Source of the DNA: a virus
Virus record (IMG/VR): IMGVR_UViG_3300014720_000126
Location: 1 to 29,349 of that record
Length of the DNA stretch: 29,349 bases
Strand: one strand, 5' to 3'
How positions within the stretch are numbered: position 1 is the stretch's first letter; the number at the start of each line of letters is the position of its first letter. A program made the position numbers and the translations under genes. The notes under the pieces were generated by a model. The model ran no database searches and was not told the DNA's origin. It worked only from the letters and a program-made list of their open reading frames with translations. This document shows positions 1-7,175 of the stretch, one piece after another.

Positions 1-162
1 CCCCGCTCCGGCCAGACCGAGGGCGACCTGATCGACGGCACCCCCGGCGGCGTCGAACTCGGTGCGGACCTGTTGCGCGAGACGGTCCACGGCGGTCCCC
101 ATCGACCGAAGCGCGCTGGTGAGCTGGTCCCTGGCCCGGACGACGATTTCGAGTTCCGCCAT
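1..162 (-). CDS. Tail tape measure protein, N-terminal fragment (runs off left edge)
   Basis: The first 54 residues of a protein begin at the ATG at 162 and continue past the left edge. The start MAELEIVVRARDQLTSALRS, with no signal sequence and an amphipathic helical look, resembles the beginning of phage tape-measure proteins. The call rests mainly on position: it follows the two tail-assembly chaperone-like genes on the same strand, exactly where the tape measure lies in siphovirus tail clusters. A clear Shine-Dalgarno AGGAG sits about 7 bases before the ATG. A diverged copy of the repeated element found upstream of the portal and protease genes begins 25 bases upstream (187). The family normally determines tail length and is very long; only the start is visible. 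Another long tail protein is the alternative. Confidence 0.6.
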   Translation of the reverse strand, partial: MAELEIVVRARDQLTSALRSMGTAVDRLAQQVRTEFDAAGGAVDQVALGLAGAG

Positions 163-186
163 AGGCTCCTGGGGACGCTAGCGGAT

Positions 187-219
187 CCTTGGGGAGCGGC
201 CTAGAGGGACGGCCCGGTC
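187..219 (-). repeat. Diverged third copy of upstream repeat element
   Basis: The plus strand reads CCTTGGGGAG, then a CCTAGAGGG-like block and a final GGTC. This parallels the two better copies at 10680-10708 and 13024-13052. It ends 25 bases upstream of the tape-measure start. The match beyond the first 10 bases is loose, so membership in the family is an inference. The rest of the 131-base gap (163-293) shows the tape-measure ribosome-binding site and purine-rich sequence before the plus-strand gene, and nothing else I recognise. Confidence 0.35.
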
Positions 220-293
220 AAGTCCAGCGGATTCCGGCTTGCGCGGAAGGAGGGAGCGGGGCTAGGGTCGGGGCGGAAGGACCCACCTACCAC

Positions 294-884
294 ATGAAGG
301 CAGTCGCAGGTTTTTTCGCCGGTTTGCTCGTCGCCAGCCTGGCGGTCGTAGCCACGAGGTTCCGCAGCTCACAGGAAGAGGAGCGTGCAGACCAAATCAC
401 GTCCATTGCCTTGCCTGTTGTTGCGGAGCCGACTTCCGAAGATGTGCATGAATCGCAGCTCCTCGATCTTGCCAAGAAGGCCGAGGACAACCTGGTTCGG
501 TTTCAGGCTCGCGGAGTACCCGCCTACACGGTCAGAGAGTCGGACTCTGCGAGAGATCGGCTGAGGAGAGCGTCAGGATGCTTGATCGCAATCGCATGCT
601 TCAGCGCCTGGGATGAGGTTTGCGACGCAGAGGAGTACGTTCACATACCGGAGTCCATTTGGAAGTACGAAGAGTTCGGAGAGCGCGTCATCTCGTCGAA
701 CGGAACCACGGTCGCTTGGATGCGGTGCAAGGCCGAGATCCGCCCATACGTCAAGGCATCCGTACGCGGTCAGGCGCTTCCCGACATGGCCGAGACGGTC
801 GGATTGATGCAGTGGGAGGCCGCCGCTCGATCCATGGCGTCTCCCCTCCTGTCCAGCTTCTACGGGTCGGGCCTGTTCGACTAG
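294..884 (+). CDS. Putative moron: membrane-anchored or secreted protein of unknown function
   Basis: A 196-residue protein of unrecognised family. From the ATG at 294 it has one Lys and then a hydrophobic stretch (about residues 3-22, rich in Ala, Val, Leu and Phe) followed by Arg and acidic residues. This looks like a signal anchor or an uncleaved signal peptide, so the bulk would lie outside the cytoplasm. Three Cys lie around residues 97-110 and one more near residue 146. It is the only plus-strand gene inside the long minus-strand tail cluster, between the chaperones and the tape measure. Its base composition is visibly less GC-rich than its neighbours. These are the usual marks of a moron carried for lysogenic conversion or superinfection exclusion. 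It ends tail-to-tail with the next minus-strand gene: a CTAG at 881-884 supplies both stop codons. In-frame starts exist upstream (from 189), but the hydrophobic N-terminus favours 294. Confidence 0.6.
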   Translation: MKAVAGFFAGLLVASLAVVATRFRSSQEEERADQITSIALPVVAEPTSEDVHESQLLDLAKKAEDNLVRFQARGVPAYTVRESDSARDRLRRASGCLIAIACFSAWDEVCDAEEYVHIPESIWKYEEFGERVISSNGTTVAWMRCKAEIRPYVKASVRGQALPDMAETVGLMQWEAAARSMASPLLSSFYGSGLFD

Positions 885-1384
885 CCAGGCGGCGCAACCT
901 GCCCGCGCCGCGACGCCTTAGACTGCCCGCCGCGCCTCGACATCACGTCGGCCCGCTTCGTGTCCGTCTTCGCCTTCTCGCGCGCCTCCGCCTCCAGCGC
1001 CAGCGACTCGGAGCGGAACACCTCGAACGCGCCAACGAGCGAGGCCGTCTGGTCCATCATCCCGCCATCGCTCGGCAGCACCCCGTGCTCCTTGAACCAG
1101 CAGAACGCGCGGAACGCCCGCTCGATGTCGGGCCTCTCCTTGCACATCCGGCGCGGACAGCGATAGACCGCCGCCCACCCGTTCATGCATCGCCGGTCGT
1201 ACGGCGTCGGGTCGCCCTTCGGGTACTCGCACCCGGCACCCCCGCACGCATCGCACACGATCCGGTACAACGGGCGCGGAGCGGGCTCGTCGAGACAGCC
1301 CAGCTCGCGCGCCACGTCCGGGTCACGCTTGCACCTCGTGCAGTCCGGTACGCCCTCGTGCCCGAGATACACGAGGGCCCGCAT
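881..1384 (-). CDS. Cys-rich tail assembly chaperone-like protein (gpT position)
   Basis: A 167-residue protein carrying several Cys pairs: CTRC near residue 15, CDACGGAGC near 50, and C..CPRRMC near 77-84. These could form one or two zinc-binding knuckles. The C-terminal third (from about residue 125) is rich in Lys, Arg, Glu and Ala and is probably helical. It sits between a gpG-like chaperone and the tape measure, where lambda-type phages encode the second chaperone (gpT), which binds the tape measure during tail assembly. In lambda gpT is made by a -1 frameshift. Here the upstream stop and this ATG overlap as TGATG (1382-1386), so translational coupling is more likely. The function is inferred from position. 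Confidence 0.5.
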   Translation of the reverse strand: MRALVYLGHEGVPDCTRCKRDPDVARELGCLDEPAPRPLYRIVCDACGGAGCEYPKGDPTPYDRRCMNGWAAVYRCPRRMCKERPDIERAFRAFCWFKEHGVLPSDGGMMDQTASLVGAFEVFRSESLALEAEAREKAKTDTKRADVMSRRGGQSKASRRGQVAPPG

Positions 1385-1785
1385 CAGTCCAGTGCGTCTA
1401 CCTTCACCCGACCGCTGATCGCGTTGGACAGTTCCACGCGGTGACGCGAGCTGAGCCGGTCGAGGAAGTCGAGATCGGCCACGTCCTTGCCGCCCGCGCT
1501 CGTGCGGCGACGAATCGAGATCTCGTTGCCCTTCTCGTCGCGCCAGTTCTCGACGCTCACCACGCCGTGCTCGAGCACAAGCCGCTCGATGGTGCCTCGG
1601 TTGGCGTGGACGAGCTGGCCGTCGCCGGTCAGCTCGAAGCGGATGAGGTCTTGGACCTGCGCCTCGATGAAGGCCGGGAGTGCGCGGAGGACCCACCACG
1701 TCCCGTTCGGGTCGGGCTTGCCGTCCTTGTAGTCGTCCTGGAGCTGGAAGCGCCAGGTCTCGTGCGGAGTCAGAGCGATAGGCAT
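1384..1785 (-). CDS. Tail assembly chaperone-like protein (gpG position)
   Basis: A 133-residue protein beginning MPIALTPHETWRFQLQDD. This 'MPI-L-P.E' opening followed by a beta-rich N-terminal half is typical of small phage tail-assembly proteins encoded just before the tape measure. A conserved-looking Trp pair (GTWWVL) lies near residue 29, and the C-terminal half is charged (RRRTSAGGKDVADLDFLDRL). It lies downstream of the tail-tube-like genes and is coupled by a TGATG overlap to the next gene. I see no slippery heptamer at its 3' end that would support a frameshift fusion. The start is the ATG at 1785. No strong Shine-Dalgarno is visible, only a pyrimidine-rich leader. It probably binds and keeps the tape measure soluble until tube polymerisation. 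Confidence 0.55.
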   Translation of the reverse strand: MPIALTPHETWRFQLQDDYKDGKPDPNGTWWVLRALPAFIEAQVQDLIRFELTGDGQLVHANRGTIERLVLEHGVVSVENWRDEKGNEISIRRRTSAGGKDVADLDFLDRLSSRHRVELSNAISGRVKVDALD

Positions 1786-1866
1786 GAAGGTGAAGGGGGC
1801 TATGCCTGCCCGGCTCTGTTCGAGTCGCGCGCGCCGCCGGGCAAGAGCGACGCGCGACCGTGTGCG

Positions 1867-3204
1867 TCAGCGGTGGACGATCACGAGCTCGTTGTCCGTG
1901 CCCGGAGCTTCCTCGATGCCCGATGCGTAGTCCGTGCCCGTCAGGTCGAAGCTCGCATCCCACACGTTGATCCCGTCGCGGTCCGCGTCAGCGAGGCCGC
2001 TGAACACCATGCCGGGCATGATGAAGTCGAAGCCGTTCTGGTTCTGCGTGCTCGGATCGTCGTAGGCCCAGGTGGTCGAGCCGGGGCCGACCGCCCAGAT
2101 GCGCCCACGGATGGGCGTGCCGGCGATGAAGCGCGAGACGAAGGCGAACTCCGTCGAGTTGGCCATTTCGTCCGGGTTGAACTTGCCCTTGGGCTGGCGC
2201 GCCGTGATCTGGCCGAAGCCGACGCCGTTCGCGTCGAGCGAGTTCTCGTGGAAGATGATCGAGTTGCCGCTCTCCACGTCGATCTGGTTCAGCGCGCCCG
2301 TGATGACGCCCGTACCGCCGCCGTCCGAGCCGTACTTGTTGGCCAAGGTCGGGGCGTTGATGGCCTGGCGGAACGTCGCGCGCGTGCCGAGGAACGTCGG
2401 CGGGAACTTGTGCGCTTCGTTCGGGCTCGTCGGGAGCGCCACGTCGCCGTAGTCCACCACGACGCCCGTGAAGTTGCAGACGACCACGATCGCGTCGCCG
2501 TGCCGGAACTCGAAGCGGAAGTTGCCGACCGCGCCCTTGACGCGCAGCCGCTTCCCGTCCGCCCAGACCGAGATCGAGAGCGAGGTCAGCGTGCTCGTCG
2601 TGGCGTGGGCCGAGTTGGGCGTCCAGCCGAAGCACTCGGTCACGTTGCGCGAGCCGAGACCGAACACGCTACCGCTGGTCGCGCCGGTGATGTTCGTGCT
2701 CACCCAGGCCGTGCTGTTTGGCTGGTCGATGAAGACCGCGCCGTCATCCGCGAATGTGTCGCCGATGACGATGCCGGTGCCGCTGGTCGAGCCAGTGACG
2801 GACTCGCCGTGGCGCAGCGGGCCGTTGTCGGTCGTGATCGCCCCGGTCAGGTCGTAGGCGTACACGTTCGAAGACTCGGACAGGTGCCCGTAGCCGCAGC
2901 CCTGCATGATGCGCGTCAGGTGCGGGCGCATCGCCGAGGTCACGCCCGCGCCCGAGACGTACGTCGAGTTTGCGTGCAGCTCGAAGCTGAACTCGATGTC
3001 TGCCAGGGACTTGCCCGGGTAGATGTCGGGCATGTCCGTGAGGGACAGGCGCAGCGTAGGCCGGTCCACGCTGGTCGGCCGGACGGTGAACTTGGCCGAC
3101 CGCAGCAGCGGAAGGCAGTCCGACGCGCCCGGGTCCGAGTGCGTGCCGCGCGTCGATTCGACGACGACGCCGACGACGCGCTTCTGAGAAAGGGAGATGG
3201 CCAT
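1867..3204 (-). CDS. Major tail (tube) protein paralog B
   Basis: A 445-residue protein, the second of two tandem paralogs. Blocks shared with its neighbour include the start MAISLS, TLRLSLTxMPDIYPG (about residues 50-64), LRHGE, GDTFADD, DGKRLRxKGxxGNF, an FTG..YGDVA.PT..NE block, PPTFLG, FNPDE, PGMVFSG.AD.DRDGIN, and a C-terminal DASFDLTG followed by PGTDNE. Its position between connector/completion genes and tail chaperones suggests a tail-tube subunit or tube-related structural protein. At about 450 residues it is longer than a simple tube protein and may carry extra domains on the tube surface. It starts at the ATG at 3204, with GAGGA about 9 bases upstream. The tail-tube assignment is inferred from context; the paralogy is directly visible. 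Confidence 0.6.
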   Translation of the reverse strand: MAISLSQKRVVGVVVESTRGTHSDPGASDCLPLLRSAKFTVRPTSVDRPTLRLSLTDMPDIYPGKSLADIEFSFELHANSTYVSGAGVTSAMRPHLTRIMQGCGYGHLSESSNVYAYDLTGAITTDNGPLRHGESVTGSTSGTGIVIGDTFADDGAVFIDQPNSTAWVSTNITGATSGSVFGLGSRNVTECFGWTPNSAHATTSTLTSLSISVWADGKRLRVKGAVGNFRFEFRHGDAIVVVCNFTGVVVDYGDVALPTSPNEAHKFPPTFLGTRATFRQAINAPTLANKYGSDGGGTGVITGALNQIDVESGNSIIFHENSLDANGVGFGQITARQPKGKFNPDEMANSTEFAFVSRFIAGTPIRGRIWAVGPGSTTWAYDDPSTQNQNGFDFIMPGMVFSGLADADRDGINVWDASFDLTGTDYASGIEEAPGTDNELVIVHR

Positions 3205-3225
3205 GCGGGCGCGTCCTCGTTGGGA

Positions 3226-4596
3226 TCAGCGGTAAATGAGCGTGATCTCGTTGTCGGTGCCCGGGATCTCGGTCGTGGCCGAGCTGTCGTAGTCGCCGCC
3301 CGTCAGGTCGAACGAGGCGTCGAAGATGTTGATGCCGTCACGGTCGCCGTCGGCCATGCCGGAGAACACCATGCCCGGCGTGATGATGTCGATGGAGTTG
3401 CCGTCACCGGTCGAGTTCGAGCCGAAAAGCGCCTTGCCGCGAATCGAGCGGCCGTTGATGAAGGCGTTGATGAACGAGAACTCGGATTCGCTCACTTCGT
3501 CGGGGTTGAACGAGCCGCCCGGCTTCCGGTCGGTGATGTACGCGAAGGAGTACCCGCTCGAGCTAAGCGAGTTCTCGCGCATGACGATGTTGTTGCCCGA
3601 CGAGTATCGGACGTTGTTCAGGGCACCGACGTTGACCGACGAGCCCGTGTCCTTGCCGTACGTCTTCGACCCGTCGATCTCGCGGAAGCGGATGTCCTTG
3701 CCGAGGAAGGTCGGCGGCAGGTAGTGCGACTCGTTCGCGTTGGTCGGCATGGCCACGTCGCCGTAGGATTCGACGATGCCGGTGAACTTGAACTCGGCGT
3801 GGAGCACGTCGCCGTGGACCATGCGGATCTCGAAGTTGCCCATGCACCCCTTGAGGCGCAGGCGCTTCCCGTCGAGGTACGCCTCGAGCGAGATCGTCTC
3901 CATGAGGTTGAGGTCGCTCTGGAGCTTGAGCGCGACGACGACGGTCGTATCGCGGGTGGGCGCGGTGCCGCTCGTGGCGCGCCCGGACGTTGCGCCGGTG
4001 ATCGTGATGGCACCGGTGCCAGCCGTTCCGCTCGTCTCCTGGACGCAGAGCAGGTCGTCATCGGCGAAGGTGTCGCCCACCATGACGCCCGCGATGGGGC
4101 CGCCCGTGGTGGCGTAGGCAACGCTCACCGTCTCGCCGTGACGCAGGGCCGAGCCCGTGCCGCCCGTCTGGTTGGCGAAGGTGTAGATGCGGGGCGAACT
4201 TGCCACGGCTGCGCCAGTCGGAGCCGAGGTGGGCGAGCCCTGGTTCGAGACCTCGACGTACCCGCACGCGCGGATGAGGTCGGTCCACACCGGCGAGGTT
4301 AGGGTCGCGCTGCCGGCCGCGTTGCTCGGCACGCCGCCGATCTCCGCGACGAACGTAAGCTCGGCGATGGCCACACCGGGGTAGATGTCGGGCATCCCAG
4401 TCAGCGAGAGGCGCAGAGTCTCGCGCTCGACCTTCACCGGCTCGAAGCGCGTGATCTTCGCTTCGCGGATGGTCGGGATCGCGTCAGCCGCGACGTTGGG
4501 AGCGCGGAAGATGCCCCGGTCGATGACGTTCGGCGTGCCGCCCAGGGCTTCCAGATTGCACGCGACGATCCGACGCTTCGAGAGTGAAATGGCCAT
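3226..4596 (-). CDS. Major tail (tube) protein paralog A
   Basis: A 456-residue protein, the first of the tandem pair, with the same block order as its downstream paralog: MAISLS start, TLRLSLTGMPDIYPG near residue 77, GDTFADD, DGKRLRLKG, YGDVA with NE and PPTFLG, FNPDE, PGMVFSGMADGDRDGIN, DASFDLTG and PGTDNE. Between the blocks it differs, notably in the region around residues 115-215, rich in Gly, Ser, Thr and Ala, which could be a surface domain. The two genes are separated by only 21 bases. Phages with two tube-like proteins may use one for the shaft and another for a terminal or decorated portion; that is speculation here. The ATG at 4596 follows the preceding stop by 9 bases. Confidence 0.6.
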   Translation of the reverse strand: MAISLSKRRIVACNLEALGGTPNVIDRGIFRAPNVAADAIPTIREAKITRFEPVKVERETLRLSLTGMPDIYPGVAIAELTFVAEIGGVPSNAAGSATLTSPVWTDLIRACGYVEVSNQGSPTSAPTGAAVASSPRIYTFANQTGGTGSALRHGETVSVAYATTGGPIAGVMVGDTFADDDLLCVQETSGTAGTGAITITGATSGRATSGTAPTRDTTVVVALKLQSDLNLMETISLEAYLDGKRLRLKGCMGNFEIRMVHGDVLHAEFKFTGIVESYGDVAMPTNANESHYLPPTFLGKDIRFREIDGSKTYGKDTGSSVNVGALNNVRYSSGNNIVMRENSLSSSGYSFAYITDRKPGGSFNPDEVSESEFSFINAFINGRSIRGKALFGSNSTGDGNSIDIITPGMVFSGMADGDRDGINIFDASFDLTGGDYDSSATTEIPGTDNEITLIYR

Positions 4597-4605
4597 GGGT
4601 TGAGA

Positions 4606-4821
4606 TCAGGCGGAGGGCTTGAGCTTGTGGGAGTAGGCCGACGTGCCCGTGGCCGTGTATGCGGACTGGTCGAACGCCGCGTCCTGCGCAGCGTCCGACA
4701 GATCGACCTCGACGACCTCGCCATGGCGCACGCGCAGGCGGATCTGAGTCGAGCCGTCGAGGAAGGTCAGCAGGTCGGAACCTGCGGCGTCGCCGTTGCG
4801 GCGGTAGGAAGCGTTGGCCAT
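4606..4821 (-). CDS. Small phage structural protein, unknown
   Basis: A 71-residue protein, MANASYRRNGDAAGSDLL at its start, with a likely beta-strand core (TFLDGSTQIRLRVRHGEVVEVDL). I do not recognise the family. It lies between the tail-completion genes and the tail-tube paralogs on the same strand, with gaps of 7 and 9 bases, so it is almost certainly co-transcribed with tail genes and may be a small tail or joining component. It has no Cys, signal or membrane segment. Confidence 0.5.
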   Translation of the reverse strand: MANASYRRNGDAAGSDLLTFLDGSTQIRLRVRHGEVVEVDLSDAAQDAAFDQSAYTATGTSAYSHKLKPSA

Positions 4822-4828
4822 GTTCGAG

Positions 4829-5044
4829 CTACTCCTTGGTCGTCTCGGGTTCGGTCGTCTTGGGCGCGGCGGGTTCGGCTTGCTCGCCTTCGGGCGGGCG
4901 GATCAGGCGCAGCGAGGGGTCCGGCGCGTCGCGGTACACGATGCGCCCGGTCGTCTCCGCGTACTTCCAGCGCGCGAGGTGCGCCGGGCGGGTCGAGACC
5001 ACGCGCGTCTGCGACTGCCACTTGCTCGGTTCTTTCGCGCTCAT
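4829..5044 (-). CDS. Small charged protein, unknown
   Basis: A 71-residue hydrophilic protein (starts MSAKEPSKWQSQTRVVST). The C-terminal quarter is Pro/Glu/Thr-rich (PEGEQAEPAAPKTTEPETTKE minus its ends) and probably disordered. The ATG at 5044 overlaps the upstream stop as ATGA, indicating translational coupling with the tail-terminator-like gene. No family is recognised. Its place before the tube genes suggests a minor tail role. Confidence 0.5.
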   Translation of the reverse strand: MSAKEPSKWQSQTRVVSTRPAHLARWKYAETTGRIVYRDAPDPSLRLIRPPEGEQAEPAAPKTTEPETTKE

Positions 5045-5538
5045 GTGGGCGTCACCATCTCCGTGTCCTTCGTTCTGAAGATGATCCGCACGATCACTGC
5101 CACCCAGGGCCGACCTTGCGTCTCACTCTGCGGGCCGAGGATTGTCCACCCTTGGGGAGCGGTCAATACCGCCAGCCCGCCGCGCGTGTAATCGACCATC
5201 ACCGCGCGGTAGATGTCCGCCGCGAGCCGCTGGAGCTGCCGGTACGCATCGGACCCGCCGCCCACGTCCTGAATCACCCCGAAGATCGGGATGTCCCAGT
5301 ACCATGTGCCGTGCCACAGGACGCGCCGATTCTCCGCCGTCTCCGAGTAGTGGCCGATCTCGCCCGGCTCGCCCAGGAACACGGCGGGATAGCCGTTGAT
5401 CGCCGGGGCCGTGATGTCCTTGCCCCACCCGGCGACATGCACCGCGTGGTAGTAGTCCGCCCCGCCGTCGGGCAGAGCGAGCGCCGTCTCGAGGTTTTCG
5501 AGGATGCGCAGCGGGACCGGATCCGTCGCGGGAGGCAC
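5041..5538 (-). CDS. Tail terminator / completion-like protein
   Basis: A 165-residue protein. It follows an HK97-gp10-like protein and another completion-like gene and precedes the tail-tube genes. That is the slot of the tail terminator (lambda gpU, HK97 gp11 type), which caps the polymerised tube and joins it to the head. A mixed alpha/beta pattern fits: an N-terminal helix (RILENLETALAL), then strands, then a helix (DAYRQLQRLAADIYRAVM), and C-terminal strands ending in VAVIVRIIFRTKD. The start is a GTG at 5538, directly abutting the preceding TAG. No strong Shine-Dalgarno is seen, so coupling is likely. The assignment is by order and size, not by motif. Confidence 0.45.
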   Translation of the reverse strand: MPPATDPVPLRILENLETALALPDGGADYYHAVHVAGWGKDITAPAINGYPAVFLGEPGEIGHYSETAENRRVLWHGTWYWDIPIFGVIQDVGGGSDAYRQLQRLAADIYRAVMVDYTRGGLAVLTAPQGWTILGPQSETQGRPWVAVIVRIIFRTKDTEMVTPT

Positions 5539-5907
5539 CTAGCAGACCTCCTCGAGCATGACCTCGGCTCGGAACTGCGATCCGCCGCGCTTCTGGACGC
5601 GCAGGGTGCCTTCCATGAAGCGCACGGGGATCGCCGAGTTGTCCGGTGCGGGCGGCGTCCATTCGAGCGGGAGCGCGTCGCCCTTGGCCGCGTCGAATGC
5701 GGCGAGGAGCGAGCTGAGCCCGTCCGGTCCGAACACGACGCGCCAGACCCGAGTTTGCGGCTGGCCGCTCTGGCGAGACACGTTCTCGCGCACGTTGCGG
5801 AAGGCCACCATGCCCGTCTCCGAGTCGGTCGAGCGCATGTCCCGCACCAACTCGACCTCGACGGGGAAGCCGATGACGCCGCTGAGCGTGCCGTAGGTGG
5901 TCGTCAC
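5539..5907 (-). CDS. Phage protein in head-tail joining region, unknown
   Basis: A 122-residue protein starting at a GTG at 5907 (VTTTYGTLSGVIGFPVEV), which overlaps the stop of the preceding micro-ORF as GTGA. A longer reading from 5949 would add an Arg/Gly-rich stretch that belongs to the micro-ORF in another frame, so the shorter form is preferred. The sequence is beta-rich (RVWRVVFGPDGLSSLLAAFD, then PIRFMEGTLRVQKR-like strands) and ends in Cys. It lies between the HK97-gp10-like and terminator-like genes, so a role in the neck or tail completion is likely. The family is not recognised with confidence. Confidence 0.5.
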   Translation of the reverse strand: MTTTYGTLSGVIGFPVEVELVRDMRSTDSETGMVAFRNVRENVSRQSGQPQTRVWRVVFGPDGLSSLLAAFDAAKGDALPLEWTPPAPDNSAIPVRFMEGTLRVQKRGGSQFRAEVMLEEVC

Positions 5908-5978
5908 GCGGCACCCCCAGCCGGGCGCGCCCTGCCCCGCTCGATCCACGCCAGGACTGCGCGCACGAGTTCGGTCAC
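5904..5978 (-). CDS. Micro-ORF (24 aa) bridging two structural genes
   Basis: A GTG at 5978 overlaps the stop of the HK97-gp10-like gene as GTGA. The 24-codon frame ends in a TGA that overlaps the GTG of the next gene, again as GTGA. The peptide begins VTELVRAVLAWIERG and ends in RARPAGGAA, a possible short amphipathic helix. The exact fit at both ends makes translation plausible, either as a real micropeptide or as a relay that carries ribosomes from one gene to the next. No homology can be judged by eye. Confidence 0.4.
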   Translation of the reverse strand: MTELVRAVLAWIERGRARPAGGAA

Positions 5979-6583
5979 CCCAGCACGCTCCCGCCGAGCT
6001 CGCCCTTGGCGAACGGGACGGACTTCTCCAGCTCGCCCATGATGAACGGCGCGGTCTTGTCCGCGAAGGTCGCGCGGAACCCGAGCTTGGCCTTGAGCGT
6101 GACGCTGGTCTTGAGCGTGTAGAGCAGTTTCCGCCGGCCGTTCTGCGCCTCGGAACCGATCAGTAGGTTCCCGCGCTTGGACCGGAAGATGAAGGTCGGA
6201 TCGCCGTCGGCGGTGAAGTACCGCGAGCCCCGCTGCACGAGCCGCGCGCCGCCCTTGAGCGCGCCGGCCGGCGTCTTCGCGTCCGGGAGCGGGACGGTCA
6301 GGAACCGCTTGGTCTTGGGCTTGATCGTCCCGCCGTACTCCTGGATGGCCGCATAGGGCGTGCCCTGCGAGAACACGCGCAGCTCCGAGGTCAGACCCTG
6401 GCCGCGAACCTCGTGGCCGAACGAGCGGCGCAGCGTGCCGGTGCGGACCGGGGCCTCGCGCGCCATCTGCCTGACGTGGAACAGGCCCCCGCGCTCGAGC
6501 GACTGCCGCACGCCAGCCGACGCGCGCGCGATCAGGTCGTTCAGGGCCTTCTGGGTGCCAGACGGGTCGGCCTCGGCGTACAT
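5975..6583 (-). CDS. HK97-gp10-like neck / tail-joining protein
   Basis: A 202-residue protein with the hallmarks of the HK97 gp10 family: an N-terminal helical region, the REAPVRTGTLRRSF block near residue 41 and a following YAAIQEYGGTI segment. This family is a head-tail joining (tail-completion) protein found between the gp6-like connector and the terminator. The C-terminal part (from about residue 105) is an extra Lys/Arg-rich region beyond the core, ending in KGELGGSVLG. The ATG at 6583 shares TGATG with the stop of the upstream gene, which fixes the start over a longer in-frame reading. Confidence 0.75.
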   Translation of the reverse strand: MYAEADPSGTQKALNDLIARASAGVRQSLERGGLFHVRQMAREAPVRTGTLRRSFGHEVRGQGLTSELRVFSQGTPYAAIQEYGGTIKPKTKRFLTVPLPDAKTPAGALKGGARLVQRGSRYFTADGDPTFIFRSKRGNLLIGSEAQNGRRKLLYTLKTSVTLKAKLGFRATFADKTAPFIMGELEKSVPFAKGELGGSVLG

Positions 6584-7167
6584 CAGACCGCCAGCCTTCG
6601 GTAGCGGCTGAGCAGCTCGACCACGCGCGGCATGAAGCGCACGGGCGCGGCGAGAGTCTTCGCCCCTTTCGGCCCGGGGATGCTGAGCGCGCTCGGGTCG
6701 AACCGACGCCGCCAGTCCTCGGCCACTTGCAGGTCGCACGCGAGCGCCAGGTCCGGGGCTGCCACGATAACCGCCGCATCGTCCGAGCCGAGCCCAGCAG
6801 TGTAGGTCACGCGCGCGTTCTCGAAGCCCTTGCGCGTCGGGAAGTTCCAGTAGATCAGCCCGCTACCGCCGACGTGGTAGTCCGTGTCGGCGGTGAGCGC
6901 GTCGATGCTGGCCCAGTCCCACGAGCCGAGCGCCGAGACCTTGACCTCGGCGACGCTCACGACGGGGATGACGTTCAGGAACAGGAATCGGTCGTTCTGT
7001 CCGAGCGAGTAGAGTTCGGTCCGCGCCGCCTGCGTGACGGGGTAGCCGATCCACGCCTCGATCTCCTTCGACACGCTGCCGATCAGCGAGGTCAGGAGCG
7101 TCTCGTTGGCAGTGCCAGTGTCGCCGAGCAGCGCCTTGACGCGCGCGAGGGTGGTGCAGTTCGCCAT
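6583..7167 (-). CDS. Head-tail connector protein (HK97 gp6-like)
   Basis: A 194-residue protein starting MANCTTLARVKALLGDTG. The N-terminal helix pair (TLARVKALLG...LLTSLIGSVSKEIEAWIG), followed by a YPV/YSLGQND segment and a beta insertion, matches the pattern of gp6-like or gp15-like adaptor proteins that form a ring under the portal. Further helices (ALACDLQVAEDWRRR, PRVVELLSRYRRL) end the protein. It follows the capsid and decoration-like genes and precedes HK97-gp10, which fits. A short GAG lies just before the ATG at 7167. Confidence 0.65.
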   Translation of the reverse strand: MANCTTLARVKALLGDTGTANETLLTSLIGSVSKEIEAWIGYPVTQAARTELYSLGQNDRFLFLNVIPVVSVAEVKVSALGSWDWASIDALTADTDYHVGGSGLIYWNFPTRKGFENARVTYTAGLGSDDAAVIVAAPDLALACDLQVAEDWRRRFDPSALSIPGPKGAKTLAAPVRFMPRVVELLSRYRRLAV

Positions 7168-7175
7168 CTACTCGA

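Noticed and set aside
1441-4302. A very long plus-strand open frame (over 900 codons) across the tail genes
   Set aside because: It is antisense to two clear tail paralogs and is a low-complexity Arg/Val/Ala/Asp-rich translation, as expected opposite GC-rich genes.
5979-6779. Longer N-terminal versions of the HK97-gp10-like protein and its overlapping frame
   Set aside because: They overlap the connector gene out of frame and are Arg/Ala/Pro-rich; the TGATG junction at 6583 gives a better start.
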